A DNA stretch of 64,000 bases from contig NZ_PJJM01000102.1 in NCBI RefSeq assembly GCF_002929805.1, positions 62,001 through 126,000 on the forward strand, written 5' to 3'. The stretch comes from Cryobacterium sp. Y50 (GTDB lineage: Bacteria; Actinomycetota; Actinomycetes; Actinomycetales; Microbacteriaceae). Position 1 is the first letter of the stretch; each line of letters opens with the position of its first letter. This document shows positions 8,406 to 17,717 of this stretch, one piece after another. The notes below the pieces were generated by a model that saw only the letters and a list, made by a program, of their open reading frames with translations, did no database searches and was not told where the DNA came from. The translations under genes were made by a program, and so were the position numbers.

Positions 8406-10100
8406 TTACGCGTCGACGACCACGGAGGTGATGACCGGGCTGCGACGATACTTGCGGTTCATCCAGCGACTCACGGACTGGGTGAACAGGTCTTCGAGCT
8501 CGGCGCCGTCGACGATCTTGATGCGGTTCGCGGCCTTCATGGCCTCGTCAATGACCTTGGTAGCGCCCTTGACCCACTCGTCGTCGTGCACGAATCCGCG
8601 CGCCAGGAACTCGACGGGCTCGGAGAGCGTGCCGGTCTTGGCGTTGAGGATTCCGAGGATGGTGATGGTGCCGTCTTCGGCGAGCTTGCGACGGTCTTCC
8701 ATCGCGGCAGTGGATGCCCCGCCCACGGTCATACCGTCGACGAAGATGTAGTCGGCGACAACCCGGCCGGTGACCTTGGCGTGACCGTCGATGAGGTCGA
8801 CGACGACGCCATCTTCGACGACAATGACGTTCTCTTCGGGGACACCGGTCGCGATGGCGAGGTCAGCATTGGCCGTGAGGTGGCGCCATTCGCCGTGGAT
8901 CGGCATGACGTTGACCGGCTTGACGATGTTATAGCAGTAGACGAGCTCGCCGGCACTGGCGTGACCGGAGACGTGTACCTTGGCGTTGCCCTTGTGCACG
9001 ACGTTGGCACCCCAGCGGATCAGGCCGTTGATGACGCGGTAGATGGAGTTTTCGTTGCCGGGGATCAGCGAGCTCGCGAGCAGCACTGTGTCGCCTTCGC
9101 CGATCTTGATGACGTGCTCGCGGTTGGCCATGCGCGAGAGCGCGGCCATCGGCTCACCCTGCGAACCGGTGCAGATGAGAACGACCTTGTCGTCCTTCAT
9201 GCGCTCGAGTGCCTTCATGTCCACGAGGAGGCCCTTGGGAATGTTGAGGTAGCCGAGCTCACTCGCGATGCCCATATTGCGCACCATGGAGCGACCGACG
9301 AAGGCCACCTTGCGGTTGTGCTTGACGGCAGCGTCGATGACCTGCTGGATGCGGTGCACGTGGCTCGCGAAACTCGACACGATGATGCGGCGCGGGGAGG
9401 TGCGGAACACGGTGTCGATCGCCGGTCCGATGTCTTTCTCGGCGGTGGTGAATCCGGGAACCTCGGCGTTGGTCGAGTCCGTCATGAACAGGTCGACGCC
9501 CTCTTCGGCCAGGCGCGCGAAGGCGCCGAGGTCGGTGAGGCGCTTGTCGAGCGGGAACTGATCCATCTTGAAGTCGCCGGTGGCGAGCACGAGGCCAGCT
9601 TCGGTGCGGATGGCGATGGCCAGGCCGTCGGGGATGGAGTGGTTCACGGCGATGAATTCGAGGTCGAACTGGCCGATGGTGCGGCGCTCGCCCTCTTTCA
9701 CCTCGATGAAGTTCTGGCTGAGGCGGTGTTCCTGCAGCTTGGCAGCGAGGAAGGCCAGGGTGAGCTTGGAGCCGACGACGGGAATGTCGCCGCGTTCCTT
9801 GAGCAGGTACGGCACTGCGCCGATGTGGTCTTCGTGGCCGTGGGTGAGCACGATGGCCTCTATGTCCTGCAGGCGGTCGCGGATGGCGGTGAAGTCGGGC
9901 AGGATGACGTTGATGCCGGGCTGGTTGTCCTCGGGGAAGAGAACGCCGCAGTCAACGATGAGCAGCTTTCCCTTGTGTTCGAAGACGGTCATGTTGCGGC
10001 CGATCTCGCCGAGGCCTCCGAGCGGGATGATGCGCATGCCGCGGGCCGGCAGTGCCGGCGGAGTGCTCAGGTCGAGGTAGTGGTTATTCATGAATCTCAT
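8406..10100 (-). CDS. rnj: Ribonuclease J
   Basis: RNase J is a metallo-beta-lactamase/beta-CASP ribonuclease with 5'-3' exo- and endonuclease activity, acting in RNA maturation and decay. The zinc motif is VLTHGHEDHIGA. The protein begins with the typical IIPLGGLGEIGRNMTVFEH, has the beta-CASP region around residues 220-370, and ends with the usual C-terminal domain. Length is 564 aa, as expected. Two ATG codons, at 10100 and 10091, are possible; neither has a strong ribosome site, so the first three residues are uncertain. Confidence 0.93.
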   Translation of the reverse strand: MRFMNNHYLDLSTPPALPARGMRIIPLGGLGEIGRNMTVFEHKGKLLIVDCGVLFPEDNQPGINVILPDFTAIRDRLQDIEAIVLTHGHEDHIGAVPYLLKERGDIPVVGSKLTLAFLAAKLQEHRLSQNFIEVKEGERRTIGQFDLEFIAVNHSIPDGLAIAIRTEAGLVLATGDFKMDQFPLDKRLTDLGAFARLAEEGVDLFMTDSTNAEVPGFTTAEKDIGPAIDTVFRTSPRRIIVSSFASHVHRIQQVIDAAVKHNRKVAFVGRSMVRNMGIASELGYLNIPKGLLVDMKALERMKDDKVVLICTGSQGEPMAALSRMANREHVIKIGEGDTVLLASSLIPGNENSIYRVINGLIRWGANVVHKGNAKVHVSGHASAGELVYCYNIVKPVNVMPIHGEWRHLTANADLAIATGVPEENVIVVEDGVVVDLIDGHAKVTGRVVADYIFVDGMTVGGASTAAMEDRRKLAEDGTITILGILNAKTGTLSEPVEFLARGFVHDDEWVKGATKVIDEAMKAANRIKIVDGAELEDLFTQSVSRWMNRKYRRSPVITSVVVDA

Positions 10101-10290
10101 TTCGTTGTCTGCGGTACTGCATGTCCAGGTGTGGGGGGGGACCGAGCTCAGGCATACGGGAAGCGCAGCGATTATGCTCCGGGGGCTTCAGCGCGCATAC
10201 GCGTACCTCGTGTCGCAGCTGGCGGGCAAGCAAAATACCGGCCAGATACGCTCCTAGTCTACCGACGCATCCTCGCTCGGAGTTTCGGGC

Positions 10291-10332
10291 ACACGAAAGG
10301 GGGCCCCGCGCTCGGCGGAGTCCCCTTTTGTG
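10291..10332. terminator. Hairpin between the 55-aa repeat gene and RNase J
   Basis: ACACGAAAGGGG and CCCCTTTTGTGT pair with one mismatch around an 18-base loop. It lies downstream of the small minus-strand gene at 10360-10527 and upstream of RNase J, a position that suits a terminator for the small gene. A weaker hairpin (CCGACC/GGTCGG) is at 10338-10354. Confidence 0.6.
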
Positions 10333-10359
10333 TGTCACCGACCTTGGCGGTCGGTCTGG

Positions 10360-10527
10360 CTATCGACTACACGGCGTGACCCGTGCCGACACATAGCAAC
10401 CGGCTTCAAGCTGTAGCGCGGTGCCGCTGACGTAGCCGGTGGCGGTGATCGCGCGTCGAACGTCTTGAGTGACGTACTCGTTGGCCGTGGTGGTGCGCTC
10501 AGTGCGCTTCGAAACGTAGGAATTCAT
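10360..10527 (-). CDS. 55-aa tandem-repeat small protein with YV[S/T] periodicity
   Basis: I do not recognise a named family. The ATG at 10527 has a strong ribosome site (AGGAG, six bases away), which favours it over a longer in-frame opening to 10755. The product carries YVS, YVT, YVS and YVS at residues 4, 18, 32 and 45, a spacing of 14, 14 and 13. It has one Cys pair (44, 53) and is Thr/Ser/Arg rich with no hydrophobic segment. The regular spacing suggests a beta-type repeat. A hairpin follows the stop. Confidence 0.55.
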   Translation of the reverse strand: MNSYVSKRTERTTTANEYVTQDVRRAITATGYVSGTALQLEAGCYVSARVTPCSR

Positions 10528-10808
10528 GCTGCTCCTGGTGCAATCTATAAACGGATACCGATGGCTGGCCAGAGCAGACAGCGTCGCTCGAGGCGAAAGC
10601 CTGATTCGAGTGAAACTGGGGATGGTGGCCCGGTCGGCGGGAAGAATGCGCTGCGCCGCGCGGGCTGAGAAATCCGGATCCTCTAATGGACCGCCATGAT
10701 TTCTGAACTCATATGATAGTACGTGAACGGGTCGGCCTATAGGGGCGGCGCACAATTTACACAGGGATTGTGCAGCCAGCTCAGATGCGGCATCGATAAA
10801 GTTCTCTA
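10528..10808. other. Intergenic region between the small repeat gene and glutathione peroxidase
   Basis: This ~280-base divergent interval should contain the promoters of both flanking genes. I see no coding region supported by a ribosome site and no clear palindrome in it. The peroxidase ATG has no visible ribosome-binding site, so it may be read from a short or leaderless transcript. Confidence 0.4.
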
Positions 10809-11312
10809 ATGACCTCTTCTGCGCTGTACGACATCCCCCTCACCCTCATCGACGGATCAGAAACCACATTCGGCGCTTACGCCGGCAAGACGGTTCTTGT
10901 CGTCAACGTGGCCTCGAAGTGCGGGTTCACCCCGCAGTATGCCGGTCTGGAAGCGCTGTACCGGCGCTACGCCGACGAGGGGTTAGTGGTGCTCGGCCTA
11001 CCCAGCAACCAGTTCATGAGCCAGGAACCCGGCACCGAAGAGGACATCGCTCAATTCTGCGGCATGACCTACGGGGTGACCTTTCCGATGACGGCCAAGG
11101 TCGATGTGCGGGGAAAGCAGCAGCATCCGCTCTACGCGGAGCTGACGAAGTTCAAGCACGGACTCATGCCCGGCCTGATCAAGTGGAACTTCGAGAAGTT
11201 TCTGGTGACCTCGACTGGCGAAATCGTGGACCGCTTCGCCTCGTCAGTGGAGCCGGAGTCGACCGTAATCGTCGACGCGATCGAAAAGGTTCTGGCCGCC
11301 AAAGCCGCCTGA
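10809..11312 (+). CDS. Glutathione peroxidase-family thiol peroxidase
   Basis: The 167-aa enzyme reduces peroxides with a catalytic Cys in NVASKCGFTPQY. The conserved Gln is in LPSNQFMSQEPGT (usually NQFGGQEPG) and the Trp in IKWNFEKFLV, which completes the family triad. It has Cys instead of selenocysteine, as is normal in bacteria. Actinobacteria lack glutathione, so a thioredoxin-type reductant is likely. Length and motif order are standard. Confidence 0.92.
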   Translation: MTSSALYDIPLTLIDGSETTFGAYAGKTVLVVNVASKCGFTPQYAGLEALYRRYADEGLVVLGLPSNQFMSQEPGTEEDIAQFCGMTYGVTFPMTAKVDVRGKQQHPLYAELTKFKHGLMPGLIKWNFEKFLVTSTGEIVDRFASSVEPESTVIVDAIEKVLAAKAA

Positions 11313-11371
11313 TCCGCATGGGCCCAGGACCCTAAGGTGGGCCCGGCGAGCAGACGCCCCGGCGCGGGGCG

Positions 11372-12289
11372 TCAGCGGGCGGCTCGGCGCAGCACGGCCT
11401 CGGCGTGACGCAGTACCGGGCCGTCAATCATGCGGCCCTCGTGCTGGAAGACGCCGCGCACACTGGCTGCCGCCTCAAGCAGCCCGAGGGCGTAATCGAC
11501 CTCGGCGGCGGTCGGCTGGTACGCCGACCGGATGACCTCGACCTGGCTGGGGTGGATGCACGCGGTAGCGGTGAAGCCGCTCGCGACTGCATCCACTGCC
11601 TCGTCACTGAGCCCCACCGTGTCGGTGATGTCGAGGTGCACGGTGTCGATCGCGGCTTTGTCGTGGGCTCGAGCAGCCAACAATACCTGGGAGCGGGCCT
11701 GGCGAGCGACGTCGCGGTAGCGGCCGTCGGGGAACCTGCTGGACGTGCCACCGAGTGACGCGACCAGGTCTTCGGCACCCCACATGAGCGCGACGACGTT
11801 TCGTGCCGCGGCAATCTCGGATGCAGAGATGACGCCGGCGGCGGTTTCGCAAAGCGCGATCACTCGAAATGCATCGAGCAACTCGACCTGGCCGAAACTG
11901 ACCGTCTTGGCGAGCATCACATCGCGGTATTCCGTGCGCTCCAGCGCGGCCAGGTCGAGCGCGAAGTCGGCCGTGTCGGCCGGATTGATGCGCACGATCG
12001 TGCGCATCGGGTCGAGCGGATGCTCAATCAGCGCCCGACGCGCGTCGGCCCGGGCTGCGGGAGCGACGGCGTCTTCGAGGTCGAGAATGACCGCATCGGC
12101 CCGCTCAACGGCCTTCGCGTAGCGATCGGGACGGTCGGCCGGGCAGAACAGCAGAGCGGGACCGAGGGTGAACGGGGCCGGAGTGAAGGGACTCAGTCCG
12201 GTCGGGCTGTCGTCGAAGCGGTCCGGGCCGGTCGGATACTCCTCAAACGGGTCGGGATCGAGTGGGCCACCGTCGAACGAGCCGCTCAT
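11372..12289 (-). CDS. citE: CitE-like HpcH/HpaI family CoA-ester lyase (probable (R)-HMG-CoA/citramalyl-CoA lyase)
   Basis: This TIM-barrel lyase has ALLFCPADRPDRYAKA, DAVILDLEDAVAP (a metal-ligand region), VMLAKT, CETAAGV and MWGAEDL, all CitE-like features. Gene order matches M. tuberculosis Rv2502c-Rv2498c, where the CitE homologue Rv2498c has been shown to cleave (R)-HMG-CoA and citramalyl-CoA in leucine and itaconate breakdown. I infer the same role here. The ATG at 12289 overlaps the MaoC stop (ATGA). An unusual Pro/Asp-rich leader of about 40 residues precedes the barrel. Confidence 0.85.
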   Translation of the reverse strand: MSGSFDGGPLDPDPFEEYPTGPDRFDDSPTGLSPFTPAPFTLGPALLFCPADRPDRYAKAVERADAVILDLEDAVAPAARADARRALIEHPLDPMRTIVRINPADTADFALDLAALERTEYRDVMLAKTVSFGQVELLDAFRVIALCETAAGVISASEIAAARNVVALMWGAEDLVASLGGTSSRFPDGRYRDVARQARSQVLLAARAHDKAAIDTVHLDITDTVGLSDEAVDAVASGFTATACIHPSQVEVIRSAYQPTAAEVDYALGLLEAAASVRGVFQHEGRMIDGPVLRHAEAVLRRAAR

Positions 12290-12798
12290 TTTGCTGCCCC
12301 CCGGCACCAGACCAGCACTGTGCGCACAGCCGTGCCGACGATGACGCCGTCCTGGTTGCGCCCGGTATGCTCGAGCGTGATAATGCCCTGCCCCGGCCGG
12401 CTCTTCGACAGGCGTTTGTCGGTGACGATGGTCTCCGAGTACAGAGTGTCGCCATGGTGCAGCGGATGCGGAAACGCTACGGCCGAAAACCCCAGATTCG
12501 CCACGATCGTACCCTGGGTCAACTGGGCGACCGAGCTGCCGACCATGGTCGAGAGGGTGAACATGGAATTGACCAGACGTTCACCGAACGGCTGCGTTGC
12601 CGACCAGGCCGCGTCGAGGTGCAGGGACTGGGTATTCATGGTCATCGTCGTGAACAGCACGTTGTCGGCCTCGGTCACGGTGCGACCGGGGCGATGCTGG
12701 TAGAGCGCCTTCAGGTCGAACTCCTCGAAGTACAGGCCGCGCTGCTGAACCGGGTGGCGCTCCCCCGGCTGCAGTTCCTTTGTACTGGAATCGGGCAT
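12286..12798 (-). CDS. MaoC-like CoA-ester hydratase
   Basis: The 170-aa single hot-dog-fold protein fits the MaoC-like family that lies between fadE19 and citE in mycobacteria (Rv2499c). By context it hydrates 3-methylglutaconyl-CoA or itaconyl-CoA to feed the CitE lyase. In the usual hydratase motif GDxNPxH, this protein reads MNTQSLH, so the His is present but the Asp is Asn. The ATG at 12798 is chosen because GGAGAAG lies upstream and the longer opening has no homology-like sequence. It overlaps citE by four bases. Confidence 0.82.
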   Translation of the reverse strand: MPDSSTKELQPGERHPVQQRGLYFEEFDLKALYQHRPGRTVTEADNVLFTTMTMNTQSLHLDAAWSATQPFGERLVNSMFTLSTMVGSSVAQLTQGTIVANLGFSAVAFPHPLHHGDTLYSETIVTDKRLSKSRPGQGIITLEHTGRNQDGVIVGTAVRTVLVWCRGAAK

Positions 12799-12820
12799 CC
12801 GCTTCTCCAATTTCTTCAGG

Positions 12821-13987
12821 TCAGCCGGCGAAGCCCAGGGCCCGCGAGATGACCATGAGCTGAACCTCAGTTGTGCCCTCGCCGAGCTCGAGCACCTTGG
12901 AATCACGATAGTGCCGGGCGACCGGGTTTTCGTTCAGAAAACCGTATCCGCCGAAGATCTGGGTGGCGTCGCGGGCGTTGTCCATAGCCGCTTCGCTGCC
13001 GACCATCTTGGCGATCGAGGCCTCCATCTTGAACGGCTTGCCGTTGATCATTTTCAGCGCCGCGTCATAGTAAGCGAGACGCGCGGTGTGCACGCGCGCC
13101 TGCATGCGCGCGAGTTTGAACGCGATGTGTTGGTTGGACCCGATGGCACGGCCGAAGACGTTACGGCTCCTGGCATAGCGCACCGACTCGTCGAGGCAGC
13201 CCTGCGCCGCCCCGGTGCACAGCGCGGCGAAGGCGATGCGGCCCTCATCGAGGGTCTGCACGAAGTTCGCGAATCCACGGCCACGCTCGCCGAGCAGGTT
13301 GGCCTCCGGCACACGCACGTCGTCGAAGAGCAGCGGATGGGTGTCGGAGGTGTGCCAGCCGACCTTGTCGTAGGCGGGCAGTACGGTGAAACCGGGTGCC
13401 GGGGTCGGCACCAGAATGGCGGTGAGTTCCTTCTTGATGGAACCGTCGGTGCGGGTCGATTGGCCGGTGACCGCGGTCACCGTGACCAGCCGGGTGATCT
13501 CGGTACCGGAGTTGGTGATGAACTGCTTGCTGCCGTTGATCACCCATTCACCGTTCGTGAGTTCTGCGGTGGTCTTGGTGCCGGCAGCGTCGGAGCCGGC
13601 ATCCGCTTCAGTGAGGCCGAAGGCAGACAGTGCCGTGCCGCTCGCGAGCAGTGGAACCCACCGCTGCTTCTGCTCCTCGGTGCCGCGACGGTACACCGGC
13701 ATGATTCCCAGGCCGACACCGGCTTCGAGAGTGACGGCGATGCTCTGGTCGACGCGAGCAAGCTGTTCGACCGCGAGGCAGAGCGAGAAGTAGTCGCTGC
13801 CCTGGCCACCGTATTCCGTCGGGAACGGCAGGCCGAAGAGACCCATCTCGCCCATCTGGGCGATGATGCCGTAGGGCAGGCTGCGCTTGGTGTCATATTC
13901 GTAGGCGGCGGGCGCGACGACGGTGTCGGCAAAGTCGCGTACTTGGTCGCTGAGGGCCTGCTGGGTGGGGCTCAGTTCGTAACTCAA
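12821..13987 (-). CDS. Acyl-CoA dehydrogenase (fadE19/isovaleryl-CoA dehydrogenase type)
   Basis: This 388-aa flavoenzyme oxidises a short branched acyl-CoA. Typical features are FGLTEADAGSDAAGTKT, WVINGSKQFITNSG, DVRVPEANLLGERGRGF and FGGYGFLNENPVARHYRD, with LELGEGTTEVQ near the C-terminus. Position after accA1-type mccA matches mycobacterial fadE19, so isovaleryl-CoA is the likely substrate. The best start is TTG at 13987, with GGGAG upstream; the long in-frame opening to 14401 overlaps mccA and is not family-like. Confidence 0.9.
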   Translation of the reverse strand: MSYELSPTQQALSDQVRDFADTVVAPAAYEYDTKRSLPYGIIAQMGEMGLFGLPFPTEYGGQGSDYFSLCLAVEQLARVDQSIAVTLEAGVGLGIMPVYRRGTEEQKQRWVPLLASGTALSAFGLTEADAGSDAAGTKTTAELTNGEWVINGSKQFITNSGTEITRLVTVTAVTGQSTRTDGSIKKELTAILVPTPAPGFTVLPAYDKVGWHTSDTHPLLFDDVRVPEANLLGERGRGFANFVQTLDEGRIAFAALCTGAAQGCLDESVRYARSRNVFGRAIGSNQHIAFKLARMQARVHTARLAYYDAALKMINGKPFKMEASIAKMVGSEAAMDNARDATQIFGGYGFLNENPVARHYRDSKVLELGEGTTEVQLMVISRALGFAG

Positions 13988-13998
13988 TGTGACGCTCC

Positions 13999-16023
13999 CT
14001 AGTCTGGGGTGGTGCTGGCGCCGGGTTCGGCCCTGACGGTTGCGACGATCTGGTCGAGGCGCACGAGATCGCCGGGAACGACGGTGATGGAGACAGTGCC
14101 CGGCTGCGTTGCCAAAAGTTTGTGCTCCATTTTCATGGCCTCGATCGTGGCGAGGGTCTGCCCGGCGACGACTCGGTCTCCGGTCGTGACCGGCACCGAC
14201 ACGACGGTGCCCGGCATCGGGGAGCGCACCTCTGGGCGCAGCTCGCCCGGTGTGCGGCCAAGGCCGCCGAGCATCTCCGCAAGTTGTTCGGCCCGGGTGG
14301 GAAGCAGGAGGTCGAACGCGACCCCGCCGTGCCCGAGGTGCAGGTGGCCGGTCGTGCGTATCAGGTCGTACAGGCGCGTCTCGCCGGCGAACTCGACCCA
14401 TACCCGGTCAGCATCCACTGCCAGGAGACTGCCGCGGACGTTCCGGTGCTCGCCGACGGCAACGGATGCCGCGCGCGGCTCCCCGCGAACGCTCACGTTC
14501 ACGATTCTTCCGCCGCCCACACCGAGCTGATACTGCGCGCTGCGGTGCTCGCCAAGGCGCCAGCCGCTCGGCTGCTGCCAGATGGAGGTGGTTACATCGG
14601 CACGGGCAGCATGCAGCAGCAGGGCTGCGGCTACGAGCACGTGCTCATCGGCCTGCCGAAACACCAAATGCGGCAGGGTGCGTTCGATCAGCCCGGTGTC
14701 GAGCTCGCCGGCCAGCACGGCCGGGTCGTGCAGCAACAGGCGAAGATATTCCAGATTGGTATGTACGCCGAACACGAGGGTATCGGCGAGGGCGCGGTCG
14801 AGACGGGCGATCGCCGTCGCCCGGTCGGAGCCCCAGGCCACGATCTTGGCCAGCATCGGGTCGTAAGCTCCGCCGATCTCCAGGCCGACCAGAAGGGCGC
14901 TGTCAACCCGGATACCCTCTCCGGTCGCCTCGCGCAGGGCGAGCACGGTGCCGGTCATCGGTAGAAAATCACGGTCGGGGTTCTCGGCGTAGACCCGCGC
15001 CTCGATCGCATGCCCGCTGAGGCATATATCGGCTTGTTCGAGCGTCAGCGGCTCCCCGGCGGCAATGCGCAGCTGCCAGTCGACCAGGTCGACGCCGGTG
15101 ACGAGTTCCGTGACTGGGTGTTCCACCTGCAGTCGGGTGTTCATCTCCATGAAGAAGAATTCATCTGGAGCATCAGCGGCGACCAGAAATTCAACCGTGC
15201 CGGCGCCTCGATAGTCGACACTACGTGCGGCGGCACAGGCGGCCTCGCCGATGCGGGCCCGGGTGGCCGCATCGAGCAGTGGCGACGGGGCTTCTTCGAT
15301 CACTTTTTGGTGGCGACGCTGCAACGAGCACTCGCGTTCACCGAGGTGGATGACGGCGCCGTAGTTATCGGCGAGCACCTGCACCTCGATATGGCGGGGG
15401 GTCGCGACGAGACGCTCCAGGAACAGGGTGTCGTCGCCGAAGGCGCTCGCTGCCACGCGACGGGCGGTCTGCAGAGCGTCGGCGAGCTGCTCGGCGCTCT
15501 CGACAACCTGCATACCCTTGCCGCCGCCGCCGGCAGACGGTTTGATCAGCAGCGGATAGCCCACCTCAACGGCAGCCTCGATGAGCTGCTCATCGCTGAG
15601 TCCGGGGCGGGCGATTCCAGGAATGATCGGCACTCCGAACCCGGCGACGTGGTTCTTGGAACGGATCTTGTCGCCCATCACGGCCAGGGCGTTGACGCTT
15701 GGCCCGATAAAGATGATTTTGGCATCGGCGCAGGCCTGCGCGAAGGCCTGATTCTCGCTCAGGAACCCGTAACCGGGGTGAATGGCTTCGGCGCCGGTCT
15801 GCACCGCGGCGGCGAGAACGCGCTCGATGCTGAGGTAGCTCTGGGCCGGGGCTGCGGGGCCGATCCGCACCGCGGCATCCGCTAATTGAACATGCCGGGC
15901 ACCGCGGTCGGCGTCGCTGTAGACCGCAATCGAGCGGATGCCCCGCTCGCGCAGGGTGCGAATGATGCGGCACGCAATCTCGCCGCGATTGGCGACGAGC
16001 ACGGTATCGAAGGGGGTATTCAT
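13999..16023 (-). CDS. mccA: Methylcrotonyl-CoA carboxylase biotin subunit (alpha)
   Basis: The 674-aa protein joins a biotin carboxylase (VLVANRGEIACRIIRTLRE, GGGGKGM ATP loop, EMNTRLQVEHPVTE) to a C-terminal biotin carrier domain with the biotinyl Lys in EAMKMEH. It carboxylates biotin with ATP and bicarbonate and works with the adjacent carboxyltransferase. Together they convert 3-methylcrotonyl-CoA to 3-methylglutaconyl-CoA in leucine breakdown. The ATG at 16023 lies four bases after the mccB stop. The order mccB-mccA-acyl-CoA dehydrogenase equals accD1-accA1-fadE19. Confidence 0.92.
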   Translation of the reverse strand: MNTPFDTVLVANRGEIACRIIRTLRERGIRSIAVYSDADRGARHVQLADAAVRIGPAAPAQSYLSIERVLAAAVQTGAEAIHPGYGFLSENQAFAQACADAKIIFIGPSVNALAVMGDKIRSKNHVAGFGVPIIPGIARPGLSDEQLIEAAVEVGYPLLIKPSAGGGGKGMQVVESAEQLADALQTARRVAASAFGDDTLFLERLVATPRHIEVQVLADNYGAVIHLGERECSLQRRHQKVIEEAPSPLLDAATRARIGEAACAAARSVDYRGAGTVEFLVAADAPDEFFFMEMNTRLQVEHPVTELVTGVDLVDWQLRIAAGEPLTLEQADICLSGHAIEARVYAENPDRDFLPMTGTVLALREATGEGIRVDSALLVGLEIGGAYDPMLAKIVAWGSDRATAIARLDRALADTLVFGVHTNLEYLRLLLHDPAVLAGELDTGLIERTLPHLVFRQADEHVLVAAALLLHAARADVTTSIWQQPSGWRLGEHRSAQYQLGVGGGRIVNVSVRGEPRAASVAVGEHRNVRGSLLAVDADRVWVEFAGETRLYDLIRTTGHLHLGHGGVAFDLLLPTRAEQLAEMLGGLGRTPGELRPEVRSPMPGTVVSVPVTTGDRVVAGQTLATIEAMKMEHKLLATQPGTVSITVVPGDLVRLDQIVATVRAEPGASTTPD

Positions 16024-16027
16024 CGGG

Positions 16028-17635
16028 TCACATCCGAAACAGGCCGAAGGCGGGGTCGGGCAGCGGCACGGCGGAGCAGACTCCGAGCGCCAGTCCGAGC
16101 ACGGTGCGCGTGTCGGCCGGGTCGATGACGCCGTCGTCCCAGAGTCGGGCGGTCGAGTAGTAGGGGCTGCCCTGTTGTTCATACTGCTCGGCGATCGGCT
16201 TCTTGAAGGTAGCTTCGTCCGCCGCCGACCACTCATCGCCGCGACCCTCGATCTGTTCGCGTTTGACAGTCGCGAGCACCGCGGCGGCTTGCGGGCCGCC
16301 CATCACTGACACGCGGCTGCCCGGCCACATCCAGAGGAAGCGGGGCGAGTAGGCCCGGCCGCACATGGAATAGTTGCCGGCGCCGAAGGAGCCACCGATG
16401 ACGACCGTGAGCTTGGGCACCCGGGTGGTGGCGACGGCGGTGACCATTTTGGCGCCGTGTTTGGCAATGCCACCGGCCTCGGCGTCCTTGCCGACCATGA
16501 ACCCGGAGATATTCTGCAGAAAAAGCAGTGGAATGCCGCGCTGGTCGCACAGTTCGATGAAGTGGGCCCCCTTGAGAGCGGAGTCGGCGAACAGAATGCC
16601 GTTGTTGGCGACGATGCCCACCGGGTGGCCGTGCAGATGGGCGAATCCGGTGATGAGGGTCGTGCCGAACTCCTTCTTGAATTCGTGGAATTCACTCGCG
16701 TCGACGAGCCGGGCCACGACCTCGCGCACGTCGTAGGGTTGCTGCACGTCGACCGGCACTACGCCGTACAGCTCGTCGGTTGATACGGCCGGCTCACGCA
16801 CCGGCAGCACCGGCCAGGCCGACCCGGCCGGCAGCGGCAGAGTTGAAACGATGTCGCGCACGATCTGCAGGGCGTGCTCGTCGTTCTCGGCGAGGTGGTC
16901 GGTGACGCCGGAGACGCGCGAGTGTAGGTCGCCGCCGCCGAGTTCTTCGGCCGAGACGATCTCACCGATCGCCGCTTTGACGAGCGGCGGGCCGCCGAGA
17001 AAGATGGTGCCCTGATTTCGAACGATCACGGTTTCGTCGCTCATCGCCGGAACGTAGGCGCCGCCGGCCGTACAGGAGCCAAGCACCGCAGCAATCTGCG
17101 AAATTCGGGCCGCGGACATCCGTGCTTGGTTGTAGAAGATGCGACCGAAGTGTTCGCGGTCGGGAAAGACTTCGTCTTGCAGGGGCAGAAACGCGCCGCC
17201 GGAATCGACGAGATAAATGCACGGCAGCCGGTTTTCGGCGGCGATCTCCTGGGCGCGTAGGTGTTTCTTGACCGTGAGCGGATAGTAGGTTCCGCCCTTG
17301 ACGGTGGCGTCGTTGCAGATCACGAGCACGGGTCGGCCGTGGACGAGGCCGATTCCGGCGATGAGGCCGGCACCGGGACTGTCGTCGTTGTAGAGGCCGC
17401 TGGCGGCCAGCGGTGCAATTTCGAGAAAGGGGCTGCCGTCATCGAGCAGGCGGTCAACGCGGTCCCGCGGCAGGAGCTTGCCACGGGCGACGTGCCGCTG
17501 GCGGGATGTCTCGGGACCGCCGAGCGCAGCCGCGGCCAGCCTCGAGCGAAGGTCGGCGACGAGGGCGCGTTGTCCAGTGTCGTTGGCGAGAAAGTCCGGA
17601 GCGGTGTGGTCGAGTTCACTGGTGAGTACGTGCAT
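16028..17635 (-). CDS. mccB: Methylcrotonyl-CoA carboxylase carboxyltransferase subunit (beta)
   Basis: The 535-aa carboxyltransferase has the N-terminal crotonase-fold half ([20 protein letters not shown], then [20 protein letters not shown] with the oxyanion loop [10 protein letters not shown]). The C-terminal half contains [20 protein letters not shown] and [14 protein letters not shown]. The length matches AccD1/MccB. The ATG at 17635 has AAGGAG about 12 bases upstream; an in-frame ATG at 17692 would add 19 non-homologous residues and overlap the promoter. A divergent TetR gene probably controls this operon. Confidence 0.92.
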   Translation of the reverse strand: MHVLTSELDHTAPDFLANDTGQRALVADLRSRLAAAALGGPETSRQRHVARGKLLPRDRVDRLLDDGSPFLEIAPLAASGLYNDDSPGAGLIAGIGLVHGRPVLVICNDATVKGGTYYPLTVKKHLRAQEIAAENRLPCIYLVDSGGAFLPLQDEVFPDREHFGRIFYNQARMSAARISQIAAVLGSCTAGGAYVPAMSDETVIVRNQGTIFLGGPPLVKAAIGEIVSAEELGGGDLHSRVSGVTDHLAENDEHALQIVRDIVSTLPLPAGSAWPVLPVREPAVSTDELYGVVPVDVQQPYDVREVVARLVDASEFHEFKKEFGTTLITGFAHLHGHPVGIVANNGILFADSALKGAHFIELCDQRGIPLLFLQNISGFMVGKDAEAGGIAKHGAKMVTAVATTRVPKLTVVIGGSFGAGNYSMCGRAYSPRFLWMWPGSRVSVMGGPQAAAVLATVKREQIEGRGDEWSAADEATFKKPIAEQYEQQGSPYYSTARLWDDGVIDPADTRTVLGLALGVCSAVPLPDPAFGLFRM

Positions 17636-17670
17636 CGCCGGCTGCGTCTCCTTCGACTGGGTGCCAATCA

Positions 17671-17715
17671 CAGTTAATGTTCGGTAACTCAAATCAGGCT
17701 AGCTAGTGTTAACTG
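17671..17715. promoter_or_regulatory. GTTAA-type repeats between mccB and the divergent TetR gene
   Basis: The short divergent region has AGTTA-8-TAACT (17672-17689) and facing CAGTTAA (17671-17677) and TTAACTG (17709-17715). Repeated GTTA/TAAC half-sites next to a TetR gene suggest its operators. No ribosome site precedes the TetR ATG, so that transcript may be leaderless. Confidence 0.5.
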
Positions 17716-17717
17716 AA

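Noticed and set aside
10338-10354. CCGACC/GGTCGG hairpin as a second terminator
   Set aside because: Short 6-bp stem with no T-run; the neighbouring 12-bp hairpin is a better candidate.
8370-10379. A 669-codon plus-strand open frame opposite RNase J
   Set aside because: Antisense shadow of the high-GC rnj gene; composition is Asp/Val/Gly-rich without any family motif.
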